DNA from: a virus | Strand: one strand, 5' to 3' | Length of the DNA stretch: 23,232 nt | Virus record (IMG/VR): IMGVR_UViG_3300026483_000048 | Location: 1-23,232 of that record | Part shown: positions 1 to 8,922 of the stretch, piece by piece | Numbering within the stretch: position 1 is the first letter of the stretch | Layout of the letters: each line of letters starts with the position of its first letter | The notes under the pieces: generated by a model | Database searches by the model: none | Told to the model about the DNA's origin: nothing | What the model saw: the letters and a program-made list of their open reading frames with translations, nothing else | Position numbers and translations under genes: made by a program

Positions 1-2
1 AA

Positions 3-1124
3 TCAGGTGGTACTACAAAAGCTAAAATAACATCTAGTGGATTACAAAATGCAAGTGGTAGTGCTATTACTTCACAAGCAGGTAAAAATAAAATTATTAA
101 TGGTGATATGAGGATTGACCAAAGAAATGGTGGTGCTAGTAATACTCTTGTAGGCACAAGCACAAGTCATTCAACCAGTGCTATGATGACAGATAGATGG
201 CAACTTTTTTTACATGGAATTACTAATGCTCAAACTTATCAACAAGTAACAGATGCTCCAGCAGGATTTTCACATTCTTTAAAAATTACAAATAACTCAA
301 CAACACAATCAGTAGGTGCAGGTAATGCTCTTACTCCAAGACAAAAAATAGAAGGACTTAATACTGCTCATTTAAATTGGGGTACTTCAGATGCAAAAAC
401 AATAACTATATCTTTTTGGGTAAAAGCATCTGTTACAGGAACATACCCTGTGTCAATAAGTAATAATGCTTTTGATAGAGCTTATGTATCAACCTATACT
501 GTTTCTTCTGCTAATACATGGGAAAAGAAAACTGTAACTATTGCAGGTGATACATCAGGAACTTGGCTAACAAGTAATTCATTGGGCATTAATGTAATGT
601 TTGGTTTAGATGCAGGAACAAATTTTGATACAACAGCAAATGAATGGGTAGCAGGTAGTAAAAGGTCTATTTCTTCTAATGTACATTTTGTAGCTAACGC
701 ATCAGCAACATGGCAAATTACAGGAGTTCAACTAGAAGAAGGAACATCTGCAACACCATTTGAACATTTACAATACGGACAACAAATGCAACTGTGTCAA
801 AGATATTTTTATAGTATAGGTGGTACAGCTGCTTATGAATTTATGACTCATGGAATGTATGTTGGAACAACAAATCCGTTATTAAGAGCAGAACTGCCAG
901 TAAAAATGAGGGCAGCTCCATCATTAGGTTCAACAGGTACTTTTTTAGCTAAAGCAGGAAATAGTAATTTAGCTTGTGCATCTTTTTCTGTTGACCAATC
1001 AGCAACACAAACATTTAGTTTTTCAGCTACTATTAGTGGTGGTACATCAACAATAGGTTATGCAACTTTAATGTTTGCTAATAATAGTACAGCTACAAGA
1101 CTTACTTTTAGTGCGGAGTTATAA
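3..1124 (+). CDS. Tail fibre / receptor-binding protein, 5' partial
   Basis: The frame is open from the first full codon of the window, so the N-terminus lies upstream; the first in-frame ATG (108) is internal. The residues just before that ATG, then NGDMRIDQRNGG, match a motif common in phage fibre and appendage proteins (NKIINGDMRIDQRN type). The middle is rich in Ser, Thr, Gly and Asn and looks like a beta-sandwich or carbohydrate-binding module. Near the C-terminus, QLEEG..ATPFEHLQYG...LCQRYF is a recurrent phage fibre signature. It probably sits at the virion tail and contacts the host surface. It is followed after 2 nt by a small chaperone-like gene. Role as fibre is well supported by composition and motifs; the receptor is unknown. 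Confidence 0.8.
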   Translation, partial: SGGTTKAKITSSGLQNASGSAITSQAGKNKIINGDMRIDQRNGGASNTLVGTSTSHSTSAMMTDRWQLFLHGITNAQTYQQVTDAPAGFSHSLKITNNSTTQSVGAGNALTPRQKIEGLNTAHLNWGTSDAKTITISFWVKASVTGTYPVSISNNAFDRAYVSTYTVSSANTWEKKTVTIAGDTSGTWLTSNSLGINVMFGLDAGTNFDTTANEWVAGSKRSISSNVHFVANASATWQITGVQLEEGTSATPFEHLQYGQQMQLCQRYFYSIGGTAAYEFMTHGMYVGTTNPLLRAELPVKMRAAPSLGSTGTFLAKAGNSNLACASFSVDQSATQTFSFSATISGGTSTIGYATLMFANNSTATRLTFSAEL

Positions 1125-1126
1125 TT

Positions 1127-1312
1127 ATGAAATATAAATTAGTAAAAAGTGTTATATCAAATAAAATCGTTGGGGTAAATAAAACAGTAGAGCTTGAGGA
1201 TGGTGAAACTTCTACTATATCAATACCTTTTGATGAAGCAAACACAGACTATCAAGCGTATATAGAATGGACTAAAGCAAGTCCTATGAATGTAGCAGAG
1301 GAGACAGAATAA
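1127..1312 (+). CDS. Small tail-fibre-associated (chaperone-like) protein
   Basis: 61 residues. The N-terminal half has short beta-type stretches and the C-terminal half contains DYQAYIEWTKAS, resembling the DYQAYLxW..GN tail of small proteins encoded right after phage fibre genes. It starts 2 nt after the fibre gene and its stop overlaps the next ATG (TAATG), so it is translationally coupled on both sides. The 3' end (GAGGAGACAGAA) supplies the ribosome binding site of the next gene. Likely an assembly chaperone or small fibre component; that role is inferred from position and the C-terminal motif. Confidence 0.6.
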   Translation: MKYKLVKSVISNKIVGVNKTVELEDGETSTISIPFDEANTDYQAYIEWTKASPMNVAEETE

Positions 1313-1956
1313 TGGCTGATATAGTATTAACAGGAAACACCTCTGGAGCTATTACAGTTGCAGCACCAGCAGTAGCTGGAACTAATACACTAACATTACC
1401 TGCAACAACAGGAACAATACTAGATACAAATAGTAGTCTTTCTGCTCCAAATTTATCAGGTGATATTCCCATAGCTTCTTTTCCTACAGGTACTATTTTA
1501 CAAGTAGTAACTGTTCAACCAGATACAGGGTTAGTTACTTTTACATCAACATCTTTTGCAGAAGTAGATTCTGATTTAAGAGTTGCAATAACACCTAAAG
1601 CATCAGATAGCACACTAATAGTTACTTGTAATTATCTTTTTGGTGGTAATAATGGAACTCAAATGGTTGCAATGAAACTATATGATATTACAAATAGTAC
1701 AAATGTTAATACTTCTGCTTTAGGAAGTAAACAACAATGTAATTCTTCAGTAAGAGATATGAGCTATGATGTAAATGATGGGGTTCAAATGCAACTACAA
1801 GCACAAACAACTTCTGGTTCAACTGTTGCTAGAACTTATGGTATGTATGCAAAATTAGAAGCAGCAGCAACAAGATACTTTTTTGCTAACTTTAGCGATA
1901 CAGGTGCATTAGGTTATGCAAAACCATCAATAACAGTTATGGAGGTAGCAGCATAA
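1312..1956 (+). CDS. Putative tail fibre / appendage protein
   Basis: 214 residues. The start MADIVLTGNTSGAITVAAP and the following LPATTGTILDT are typical of N-terminal modules of marine phage fibre proteins, which carry 'G.ITVAAPA.AGTNTLTLPA' type segments. The rest is low in charge and rich in Thr, Ser, Asn and Gly, ending in a short hydrophobic segment. A hinge around residues 45-60 (SGDIPIASFPTGTILQV) matches a recurrent linker to a distal beta domain. There are no catalytic motifs. The ATG overlaps the upstream stop; GAGGAG in the previous gene is the SD. Likely structural; which part of the tail it forms cannot be told. Confidence 0.65.
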   Translation: MADIVLTGNTSGAITVAAPAVAGTNTLTLPATTGTILDTNSSLSAPNLSGDIPIASFPTGTILQVVTVQPDTGLVTFTSTSFAEVDSDLRVAITPKASDSTLIVTCNYLFGGNNGTQMVAMKLYDITNSTNVNTSALGSKQQCNSSVRDMSYDVNDGVQMQLQAQTTSGSTVARTYGMYAKLEAAATRYFFANFSDTGALGYAKPSITVMEVAA

Positions 1957-2237
1957 TGAAAGCTATACATACACTATATCCTGAAGCAGCAAAATCTAAA
2001 GTTAAAAGTGATACTGAAATGTATGCTTGGGATAAAGAGGGAAAAGAAATTGAATTAGATTTAGATGCTATTAATAACTGGGTAGACCCTGAAGAATACA
2101 AATATAAAAGACAACAAGAATACAAACCATTAGCTGAACAACTAGATATGCAATACCATGATGTACAAGATGGGACAGAGACATGGCTTGACCATATAAA
2201 AGAAGTCAAAGCTAAATACCCAAAGGGAGATAGGTAA
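1956..2237 (+). CDS. XkdW-like small fibre-associated protein
   Basis: 93 residues, strongly charged. The C-terminal half (EYKPLAEQLDMQYHDVQDG, then W..HIKEVKAKYPK) matches the pattern of short phage proteins encoded beside tail fibre genes, where a 'YPPLAEQLDMLYHD...W...I..VK..YPK' module recurs. The family is thought to help fibre assembly or attachment, but its biochemical role is not established. The SD is GGAGG inside the 3' end of the upstream gene, and its stop overlaps the next ATG. I am fairly sure of the module and less sure of the function. Confidence 0.65.
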   Translation: MKAIHTLYPEAAKSKVKSDTEMYAWDKEGKEIELDLDAINNWVDPEEYKYKRQQEYKPLAEQLDMQYHDVQDGTETWLDHIKEVKAKYPKGDR

Positions 2238-2776
2238 TGGCTTATAAACTAGATGATAAAACACTTTGTGTTGGACAAGCATTTTCAATTGGTGGTAACA
2301 ACTATCCTAAAAATTGGTTGCAGCTATCAACACAAGAAGATAGAGATGCACTAGGTATTACATGGGAAGATGAACCTGTAAGAGCTGATGACAGATACTA
2401 CTGGAATGGTGAACTAGATAACCCTAAAACAATGGAAGATGTAGATGCTGTAGATAAAGATGGCAATCAGGTATATGTTCAAACATATGATTCAAAAACA
2501 AAATCTATGGTAAATACAGATGAAAAATTAGTAACACATGGTTTAAAATATCAAATGACAAACCAAGTAAATCAAACAGCAGGTTCTATACTTGCACAAA
2601 CTGATTGGTATGTAACTAGAAAAACAGAAAGAGATGTAGCCATTCCTAAAGATGTTGTTGCCAAAAGAGCTCATGTAGTTGCTGAATCTAATAGACTAGA
2701 AACAGCTATTGCAGGTGCTAAAAATGTAGAAGAATTAATTACAGTAATGAATGAACAGAACTGGGAGAATAAATAA
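2237..2776 (+). CDS. Fibre-associated protein, DUF4376-like C-terminus
   Basis: 179 residues. The N-terminal part (KTLCVGQAFSIGGNNYPKNW then QLSTQEDRDALGI) reads like small phage tail proteins that follow fibre genes. The C-terminal part (QTDWYVTRKTERDVAIP..V...R..V....NRLETAIAGA) resembles the 'L..TDWY..R..E....P..V...R' helical segment seen in fibre assembly proteins. It is coupled to both neighbours by TAATG overlaps. It probably acts as a tail appendage component or an assembly factor; the sequence alone does not decide between these. Confidence 0.55.
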   Translation: MAYKLDDKTLCVGQAFSIGGNNYPKNWLQLSTQEDRDALGITWEDEPVRADDRYYWNGELDNPKTMEDVDAVDKDGNQVYVQTYDSKTKSMVNTDEKLVTHGLKYQMTNQVNQTAGSILAQTDWYVTRKTERDVAIPKDVVAKRAHVVAESNRLETAIAGAKNVEELITVMNEQNWENK

Positions 2777-3174
2777 TGGCATTATCAATTAACGGAAACG
2801 GAACATTAAGTGGGGAAAATGTAACTAACTCACTTAATCTACAAGTCAATGGTCAAGGATTTTCTCCTACGCTAACACTTACTGATGCAGCTACTATTAA
2901 TTGGGACACAGATTCTGGACAGGTAGCAAAAGTTACATTAGCAGGAAACAGAACTGTTGCTGCACCAACTAATTTAGAAGATGGTGCTTTTTATAGTATA
3001 CAAGTTACACAAGATGGTACAGGGTCAAGAACTTTAGCATGGAACGCTATATTTAAATGGAACGCAGCAACTGCTCCTACCTTATCTACAGTAGCTAATG
3101 CAGTTGACTTCTTTAACTTCAGGTCTGATGGGACAAATCTCTACGAGCAAGGTCAAACTCTAGGAGTTTCATAA
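2776..3174 (+). CDS. Small structural protein, fibre module
   Basis: 132 residues, rich in Thr, Asn, Ala and Gly with few charges, consistent with a beta-rich virion module. The stretch TDAATINWDTDSGQVAKVTL followed by AGNRT and the later DGTGSRTLAW is a pattern found in phage and prophage tail proteins ('D....G....VTLAGNRT......L..G..Y.L...QDGTGSRT'). The C-terminal FNFRSDGTNLYEQG matches the usual end of this module. The SD GGGAGAA lies in the 3' end of the previous gene. Structural role likely, exact location unknown. Confidence 0.65.
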   Translation: MALSINGNGTLSGENVTNSLNLQVNGQGFSPTLTLTDAATINWDTDSGQVAKVTLAGNRTVAAPTNLEDGAFYSIQVTQDGTGSRTLAWNAIFKWNAATAPTLSTVANAVDFFNFRSDGTNLYEQGQTLGVS

Positions 3175-5552
3175 TGCCATTATTAGTCGGAGCAGCATCT
3201 AACAGTGCTACTGGTTATACCCTAGACAACAGCTTACGCTTTCGTGCATCTGCTAATGCTTATTTAAGTAGAACTCCATCTAGTGCAGGTAACAAAAAAA
3301 CATGGACATTTAGTTGCTGGACAAAACGAGGAGCATTAACAGGTTCACAAGTTATTTTTGGTGCAGCTAATAGTGCTAATAGTCAATTTGTAGATGTAAC
3401 TATAAATGGTAACAATGTATTTGAGTTAGATATATTAGATAGCAATAGTACAAGAACTATTAGAACATCTACTGCTGTTTTGCGTGACCCATCTGCTTGG
3501 TATCATATTGCTTTAGTTATTGATACAACACAAGCTACTGATACAAACAGAATAAAACTATATGTTAATAATGAACTACTAACTACATCAGCAGGTACAG
3601 GAACATTCCCAAATCAAAATGCAGATACACAAATAAATGCTACAACAGGAATTCATGCTATTGCTAGGAGACAAGGTTCTGCTGACAGATATTATGATGC
3701 TTACTTAACAGAAATACATCATATAGATGGTCAAGCATTAGCACCAACAGATTTTGGTGAATATAATGAAGATACTGGTGTATGGCAACCTAAAAGATAT
3801 AGAGGTTCTTATGGTACAAATGGATTTTATCTAAAAGGTAGAGGTACAGATAACTCTGGCAATGGTAATAACTTTACTGAAAATAACCTTAATACAACTA
3901 ATAGTGCATTAACTACTTACGACATCATGTCAGATGTACCTACGCTAACAGATGAAGATACAAGTAACTTTGCTACATTAAATCCTTTAGTACCTTCTGG
4001 CTCTGTAACTATTGACAAAGCTAATTTAAAAGCTACAAGTGGAACTAATGCTCAAAGAAGTAATGTTAGTACAATATCAGTTTCTTCTGGTAAATATTAT
4101 TGGGAAACTACATGGAATACAGTTGGTGCAAATGATGCTGCAATGACAGGAATAATAGGTGTAGATAATTTAAACCCTAATAGTAATTTTGGTGGTACTA
4201 ATTCTTATGTTTATGTACAAGATGGTGGAAAACAAGGAGCTGGTTCTTATACAGGAAGCTATGGAGATAGGTATGTAGCAGGTGATGTTATAGGAACTGC
4301 TTTAGATTTAGATGCTAATACTATTACTTTCTACAGAAACGGAACTACACAAGGAACAGCATTTACAAGTTTACCTAGTGTTGAATATTATTTAGGATGT
4401 TCTTTTTATAATAGTGGAGATAATTTTGACATTAACTTTGGTCAAAGACCATTTGCCTACACACCACCTACAGGTTATAAAAAACTAAATACATTTAACT
4501 TACCTGACTCTACTATTGTAGATGGTAGTAAGCATTTTGATACGACATTATATACAGGTAATGGTAGTACACAAAGTATTACAGGTTTAGAATTTCAACC
4601 TGATTTTTTATGGTTAAAAGCAAGAACTGGAGGTAGCTATAGTCATCATTTAGTAGATGCAGTTAGAGGTAATAATAAGTTTATGATGTGTAACAGAACA
4701 GATGCAGAAAAAACATCTACTGACCAAGTTACAGCGTTTACTTCTGATGGATTTACTCTTGGTGCAGATTCAGCAGGACCTAATGATAGAGAAGTAAATG
4801 AAAACACTAGACCAATGGTTGGTTGGTCTTGGAAAGCAAATGGTACTGGAGTATCTAATACATTAGGTGCTATAACATCTACAGTATCTGCTAATACAAC
4901 AGCAGGGTTTAGTATTGTAACTTGGACTAAAAATGGTGGTTCTGGTGCTAGAACTATAGGTCATGGATTAGGAGGAGTACCTGAACTTGTATTTTTTAAA
5001 GAAGTAGATGACCCAAGTAATTGGTCAACCTATGTAGGTGTAACAGGCAATCCAGCACAAGATTATTGGTATTTAAATTTGTCTGTTGCACTTCCCTCTC
5101 CTGATTCAAACCAATGGTCTAATACAGCACCAACATCAACATTGTTTACATATAATCAAACTTATTCTTTTGGTAGTAACTCTAGTGCTAAAATGATAGG
5201 ATATTTCTTTAGAAGTATAGAGGGATATAGTAAAATTGGTACATACACAGGTAATGGCTCTACTGATGGAACATTTATATACACAGGGTTTAGACCTGCA
5301 TTTGTTATGATAAAAAGAATTGATTCAAGTGCAAATTGGTATATATATGATGCTACTCGTGGAACAACTAATGCTGTAATTCCATTTTTAAATCCAAACA
5401 ATAGTGATGCAGAACAATTTTTTGGTGCTTATGATTTTCTTTCTAATGGATTTAAAAATAGACAAACTAATGTATTTTTTAATGATAATAACGGAAAATA
5501 CTTTTACATGGCATTTGCCGAAAACCCTTTTAAAAACTCATTGGCTAGATAG
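3174..5552 (+). CDS. Large LamG/SPRY-type virion adhesin
   Basis: 792 residues. Residues ~20-200 look like a concanavalin/LamG-type lectin fold (SLRFRASANAYLSRTPSSAG, TWTFSCWTKRG, WYHIALVID, IKLYVNNEL). Residues ~305-425 look like a SPRY-type domain (SGKYYWETTW, IGVD, GDVIGTALDLDANTITFYRN, then NFGQRPF). From ~459 to the end there are two copies of a module beginning YTGNGST (residues ~459 and ~690) with PDFLWLKAR or PAFVMIKRI and VRG or TRG marks, as in a C-terminal module of marine phage fibres. Together this suggests a surface-binding appendage. It starts in the TAATG overlap and ends 8 nt before the next gene. Domain calls are by pattern only. Confidence 0.75.
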   Translation: MPLLVGAASNSATGYTLDNSLRFRASANAYLSRTPSSAGNKKTWTFSCWTKRGALTGSQVIFGAANSANSQFVDVTINGNNVFELDILDSNSTRTIRTSTAVLRDPSAWYHIALVIDTTQATDTNRIKLYVNNELLTTSAGTGTFPNQNADTQINATTGIHAIARRQGSADRYYDAYLTEIHHIDGQALAPTDFGEYNEDTGVWQPKRYRGSYGTNGFYLKGRGTDNSGNGNNFTENNLNTTNSALTTYDIMSDVPTLTDEDTSNFATLNPLVPSGSVTIDKANLKATSGTNAQRSNVSTISVSSGKYYWETTWNTVGANDAAMTGIIGVDNLNPNSNFGGTNSYVYVQDGGKQGAGSYTGSYGDRYVAGDVIGTALDLDANTITFYRNGTTQGTAFTSLPSVEYYLGCSFYNSGDNFDINFGQRPFAYTPPTGYKKLNTFNLPDSTIVDGSKHFDTTLYTGNGSTQSITGLEFQPDFLWLKARTGGSYSHHLVDAVRGNNKFMMCNRTDAEKTSTDQVTAFTSDGFTLGADSAGPNDREVNENTRPMVGWSWKANGTGVSNTLGAITSTVSANTTAGFSIVTWTKNGGSGARTIGHGLGGVPELVFFKEVDDPSNWSTYVGVTGNPAQDYWYLNLSVALPSPDSNQWSNTAPTSTLFTYNQTYSFGSNSSAKMIGYFFRSIEGYSKIGTYTGNGSTDGTFIYTGFRPAFVMIKRIDSSANWYIYDATRGTTNAVIPFLNPNNSDAEQFFGAYDFLSNGFKNRQTNVFFNDNNGKYFYMAFAENPFKNSLAR

Positions 5553-5560
5553 GATAAATA

Positions 5561-6157
5561 ATGTTTGGAATAAGTTCATTTTCAGAGTCTCCATATAGTT
5601 CTTTAGCAGGTAAAACATTAATTGGTGCTGCATCTATAGGTGCAACTGCTACTTTAACAGCAGATGGATTAAGAATTAGATTTGGTGATGCAAGTATTAG
5701 TGGTGTAGCAACTGTTACTTCATTAGCAGGTCTTATTGAAAATGCAACAGGTTCTATTACAGGTACTGCTACTGTTACTGCTAATGCTGTTTATGTAGCA
5801 TTTGGTGAGGGTGATATTACTGGTCGTGCAACATTAACTGTTGCTCTATCAGGTTCTATTATTGATGCTGATGCAAGTATCAGTGGAGTAGCAACGCTAA
5901 CTGCTGAAGGATTAAATATTGCATTAGGTGTAGCAAGTATTTCTGGAGTAGCTACAGTTCAAGCAATCGGTGGGTTTACTGCTGTAGGAACTGCAAGTGT
6001 AGAGGGAGTAGCAACATTAACAGCAGGAACTTCTATAACAAGACACGCTAATGCTTCTATTAGTGGTGCAGGAACAGTAGTAGCGTTAGGAACAATACTA
6101 GGTGAAGAATGGACAGATGTTCCAGTAGGAACTAATACATGGTTAAGACGAGGATAA
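5561..6157 (+). CDS. Repeat-built fibre-like protein (eight ~20-residue units)
   Basis: 198 residues. From about residue 20 to 190 it consists of about eight repeats of roughly 20 residues with the core ASISGVATVTA. The variants include GSITGTATVTA, GDITGRATLTV, ASVEGVATLTA and ASISGAGTVVA, separated by short hydrophobic stretches. There are almost no charged residues. This regularity suggests a beta-solenoid or beta-prism rod. The C-terminus (EEWTDVPVGTNTWLRRG) looks like a small capping motif. SD AGGAT is 8 nt upstream of the ATG. It lies among fibre genes, so a tail-fibre shaft or connector is the best guess. Confidence 0.7.
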   Translation: MFGISSFSESPYSSLAGKTLIGAASIGATATLTADGLRIRFGDASISGVATVTSLAGLIENATGSITGTATVTANAVYVAFGEGDITGRATLTVALSGSIIDADASISGVATLTAEGLNIALGVASISGVATVQAIGGFTAVGTASVEGVATLTAGTSITRHANASISGAGTVVALGTILGEEWTDVPVGTNTWLRRG

Positions 6158-6160
6158 CAA

Positions 6161-6748
6161 ATGGCAAAAACTAAAGTATCACAATGGGACAGTGTTGCAG
6201 CTAACAATACTGACATAAACTCAATAAACATAAATGAGGGCTGCCCACCCAGTACCATTAATAATGCAATTCGTGAAACAATGGCACAAATTAAAAATTG
6301 GCAAGATGGTTCTAGTGGTGATGGTTGGACTAGCTCTGGCACAATTACATCTTCAGGCACATTAGCTGTTACAGGCAATCTTACATTTGATGGTGCATCT
6401 GGAACTTCTGGTCAATATTTAAAATCATTAGGTTCTGGTAATACTCCTGAATGGTCAGATTTAGGTCTTGGCACTATGTCTACACAAAATTCTAATGCAG
6501 TTAATATAACAGGTGGCACAATAACTGGTTTATCTTCATTGACAACATCAGGTGGAACTATATCTGCAACTGCTATAACAGGAACTACTGTAACTGGCAG
6601 CACAACATTAGGTATTGGTGCTGATTGGACTGTTGTTCAATCTGGAAGCACTCTTATATTTAAGTATGGTGGCACAAGTAAAATGAAAGTAGATTCAAGT
6701 GGTAATTTAACTGTTGTTGGAAATGTAACTGCTTTTGGTACTATTTAA
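6161..6748 (+). CDS. Tail fibre protein
   Basis: 195 residues. The N-terminus (VSQWDSVAANNTDINSININ followed by EGCPPSTINNAIRETMAQIK) is the well-known N-terminal module of phage fibre proteins, where 'W.T..ANN.DINGI.IAEGCPPSGINNAIREMMAQI' recurs. The centre is a Thr/Ser/Gly-rich beta region with 'GTITGLSSLTTSGGTISATA' type stretches. The C-terminus (GADWTVVQSGSTLIFKYGG then MKVDSSGNLTVVGNVTAFG) is a common fibre tip or trimerization module. Starts 3 nt after the previous stop; its stop overlaps the next ATG. High confidence as a fibre protein. Confidence 0.8.
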   Translation: MAKTKVSQWDSVAANNTDINSININEGCPPSTINNAIRETMAQIKNWQDGSSGDGWTSSGTITSSGTLAVTGNLTFDGASGTSGQYLKSLGSGNTPEWSDLGLGTMSTQNSNAVNITGGTITGLSSLTTSGGTISATAITGTTVTGSTTLGIGADWTVVQSGSTLIFKYGGTSKMKVDSSGNLTVVGNVTAFGTI

Positions 6749-6924
6749 TGAAAACATCAGTAGAGTATAGAAAAGATTTTCAAGATAATTTTGATAATTT
6801 GCCTTACTTAAAAAATTTAATAAAAGATGTTGTTGTTTTTTATCATAACCAAACTAACTCAATAACTTACACCTTATTAGATAGTATAGATAATAGAATT
6901 TTGGAGATTGAAAATGGCAGGTAG
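6748..6924 (+). CDS. Small protein between fibre genes, unknown
   Basis: 58 residues (MKTSVEYRKDFQDNFDNLPY ... ILEIENGR). The ATG overlaps the TAA of the previous gene (TAATG), as in the other genes of this cluster, and its last 11 nt overlap the next gene. Rich in Asp, Asn and Tyr, likely helical, no Cys, no membrane segment. I do not recognise the family. Position suggests a fibre chaperone or connector, but nothing in the sequence proves it. The open frame together with the overlap pattern is what supports it being a gene. Confidence 0.5.
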   Translation: MKTSVEYRKDFQDNFDNLPYLKNLIKDVVVFYHNQTNSITYTLLDSIDNRILEIENGR

Positions 6925-7471
6925 ATTACCCTCAAGTGGAGCAATTTCTCTTACTGACATAAATTCAAATGTAGGAATGTCAACAACAAGAACAACTACT
7001 ATGAATGAAAATCATGTTAGAGCATTTTGTGGCAATAGAACTGATAGTAGCCAAACTTCATTAGGAGATGCTAGGGGTAGAGGAGTTACTTTTACAGGCA
7101 CTTTATCTCGTTCAGGTTATTCTTCAAGCGTTACTGTTCCAACTGTAGCTTTAAGTACATACTTTGATACAGCACAACTTACTACAGGATTCCCTCTTTA
7201 CACTACAATGAATGTTGATGTGCCACCTACATGGTGGGCATCTATTAACAACCCTAGAAACATGACCTCTACATTGGGAACTGCTAGTTCAAGGACAGGT
7301 GGTGGTACAGGTGGCTCTAAAAACTTTTACTCTGTTCAAAATTATGTTCCTAGCAGTCAATCTATTACAGGTAGTGGTTACTATAGTGGAAGTGGCACAA
7401 GTAATCCTAATGGGCAAGTAACATTACAATACATTAGTTTAATTGCAACAGGTACAGGAAGTGGCTCTTAA
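6914..7471 (+). CDS. Putative tail appendage protein
   Basis: 185 residues from ATG 6914, preceded by GGAG at 6903-6906 with a 7-nt spacer; an upstream in-frame TTG (6908) is a poorer start. The N-terminal MAGRLPSSGAISLTDINSNV is typical of small marine phage virion proteins ('LPSSGPISMSDINTELG'). A short RAFCG.R and later a Gly/Ser/Thr-rich segment with no charges follow (GTLSRSGYSSSVTVP; SQSITGSGYYSGSG). It is probably a minor structural protein of the tail. There are no enzymatic motifs. Next gene starts 14 nt downstream. Confidence 0.65.
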   Translation: MAGRLPSSGAISLTDINSNVGMSTTRTTTMNENHVRAFCGNRTDSSQTSLGDARGRGVTFTGTLSRSGYSSSVTVPTVALSTYFDTAQLTTGFPLYTTMNVDVPPTWWASINNPRNMTSTLGTASSRTGGGTGGSKNFYSVQNYVPSSQSITGSGYYSGSGTSNPNGQVTLQYISLIATGTGSGS

Positions 7472-7485
7472 ATAGGGATTAATAA

Positions 7486-8922
7486 ATGACAACAAAAAGA
7501 TTACAATTTACAGACTGGTTACCAGACCAACCTGCAAACGCAGGTAGTTTAAATGATGCAAAAAATGTATATCCTTTGGGTATTGGTTATGGTGCTTTTC
7601 CTAGTGCAGAAGATTTTTCTAACGCTGCCAGTGAAAATATTAACAATATATTTGTAGCTAAATTTGGAGCTAATGTAGAAGTATTTGCAGGTGGTGCTAC
7701 AAAGTTATTTAAACTAAATATTGCAACACTTGCATTAGCAGATGTATCTAAATCAGGTGGGTATGGTGGAAATGGCACTTGGAGATTTGAGCAATTTGGC
7801 AATGTAGTTTTAGCTTGTAACGACAATTCTAAAATACAAGCATGGACAATAGGTGTTTCTTCTGCATTTGCAGATGTAGCAGCAGCAGCTCCTGTAGCTA
7901 AAGACATTGCTGTAGTTCGTGATTTTGTTTTTTCAGGAAATATTGCAGCAGGTTCTAACCCTGATAAAGTGCAATGGTCAGATATTAATGATGAAACAGA
8001 TTGGACTTCTGGAGCTACAAGCCAAAGTGATTATCAAATAATTCCTGATGGTGGTAATGTTCAAGCAATAACAGGTGGTGAGTTTGGTGTTGTATTATTA
8101 GAAAAATCTATAGTTAGAGCTTCTTATGTTGGCTCACCATTATTCTTTCAATTTGATACTATTTCTAGTGGACTAGGTTGTTTAGAGGGTAACTCTGTTG
8201 CTAGGTACGGAAACATAACTTTCTTTTTGTCAGATGATGGTTGGTATTCTACAGATGGGCAAACAGTAACAAACATAGGATTAGAAAAAGTAGATAGATT
8301 TTTCTTTGATAATGCTGACTTAACAAAAATAGATACAATTAGTGCAGCAGTTGACCCAGTTAAAAATCTTGTAGTATGGAATTATGCAGATGTAGATGGA
8401 AACAGAAAAATACTTATTTATAATTGGCAGTTAGGAAAATGGTCAAGAGCTGAAACCACATCAGATGTTGTAGGCACTATTGCTACTTTAGGAGAGACAT
8501 TAGAAACTTTAGTAAGTAGTTTAGGTTATACAGATATAGATGAGATGAAAGCATCATTAGATTCACGATTGTTTATAGGTGGTAAATTTTTATTTGCAGG
8601 TGCTAAAGGCACTAAAATAGTAACCTTTACAGGAACATCTATAACACCTCAACTTATTACAACAGATGTTGAGATTGGCTATAACTCTGTAGCTACATTA
8701 GCAAGACCACAGATAGATAATGGCACAGCACAAGTAGCTGTAGCTAGTCGCAGAGAGTTAGATGATACTATTGGATTTAGTGCGTTTGTTCCTGCTACAT
8801 CAGAGGGTAGATGTAATTTAAGAAGTGCAGGTAGGTATCATAGATTCAATGTGCAACCTACAGGTAACTGGACAACTGCTATGGCAGTAGATGTAGATGT
8901 AAAACCACAAGGCAATAGATAA
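7486..8922 (+). CDS. P22 gp10-like packaged-DNA stabilization / tail hub protein
   Basis: 478 residues. The N-terminus (LQFTDWLPDQPANAGSLNDA then KNVYPLG.GYGAFPS) matches the start of podovirus proteins annotated as DNA stabilization protein or tail hub, which plug the portal after packaging. Characteristic internal marks are VQWSDINDETDW, QIIPDGGNVQAITG, GVVLLEKSIVRASYVG, FLSDDGWYSTDG and KWSRAE. The repeated four-stranded character suggests a beta-propeller body. It forms part of the head-to-tail junction in relatives (family knowledge); here this is inferred from pattern. SD is weak (AGGGAT, 11 nt upstream). It overlaps the next gene by 1 nt. Confidence 0.6.
   Translation: MTTKRLQFTDWLPDQPANAGSLNDAKNVYPLGIGYGAFPSAEDFSNAASENINNIFVAKFGANVEVFAGGATKLFKLNIATLALADVSKSGGYGGNGTWRFEQFGNVVLACNDNSKIQAWTIGVSSAFADVAAAAPVAKDIAVVRDFVFSGNIAAGSNPDKVQWSDINDETDWTSGATSQSDYQIIPDGGNVQAITGGEFGVVLLEKSIVRASYVGSPLFFQFDTISSGLGCLEGNSVARYGNITFFLSDDGWYSTDGQTVTNIGLEKVDRFFFDNADLTKIDTISAAVDPVKNLVVWNYADVDGNRKILIYNWQLGKWSRAETTSDVVGTIATLGETLETLVSSLGYTDIDEMKASLDSRLFIGGKFLFAGAKGTKIVTFTGTSITPQLITTDVEIGYNSVATLARPQIDNGTAQVAVASRRELDDTIGFSAFVPATSEGRCNLRSAGRYHRFNVQPTGNWTTAMAVDVDVKPQGNR

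Noticed and set aside
1284-2209. Leftward open frames opposite the fibre genes (1284-1472, 1937-2209)
   Set aside because: They lie antisense to well-supported genes, have no SD and show compositions typical of antisense frames (Ser/Leu/Val/Cys-rich).
5162-6603. Open frames at 5162-5401 (-), 5404-5598 (+), 5959-6378 (-) and 6412-6603 (-)
   Set aside because: All are shadows of long structural genes; repeats and low-complexity codons keep the other frames open.
7587-7907. 106-codon leftward frame inside the gp10-like gene
   Set aside because: Antisense, Ala/Pro-rich, no SD.
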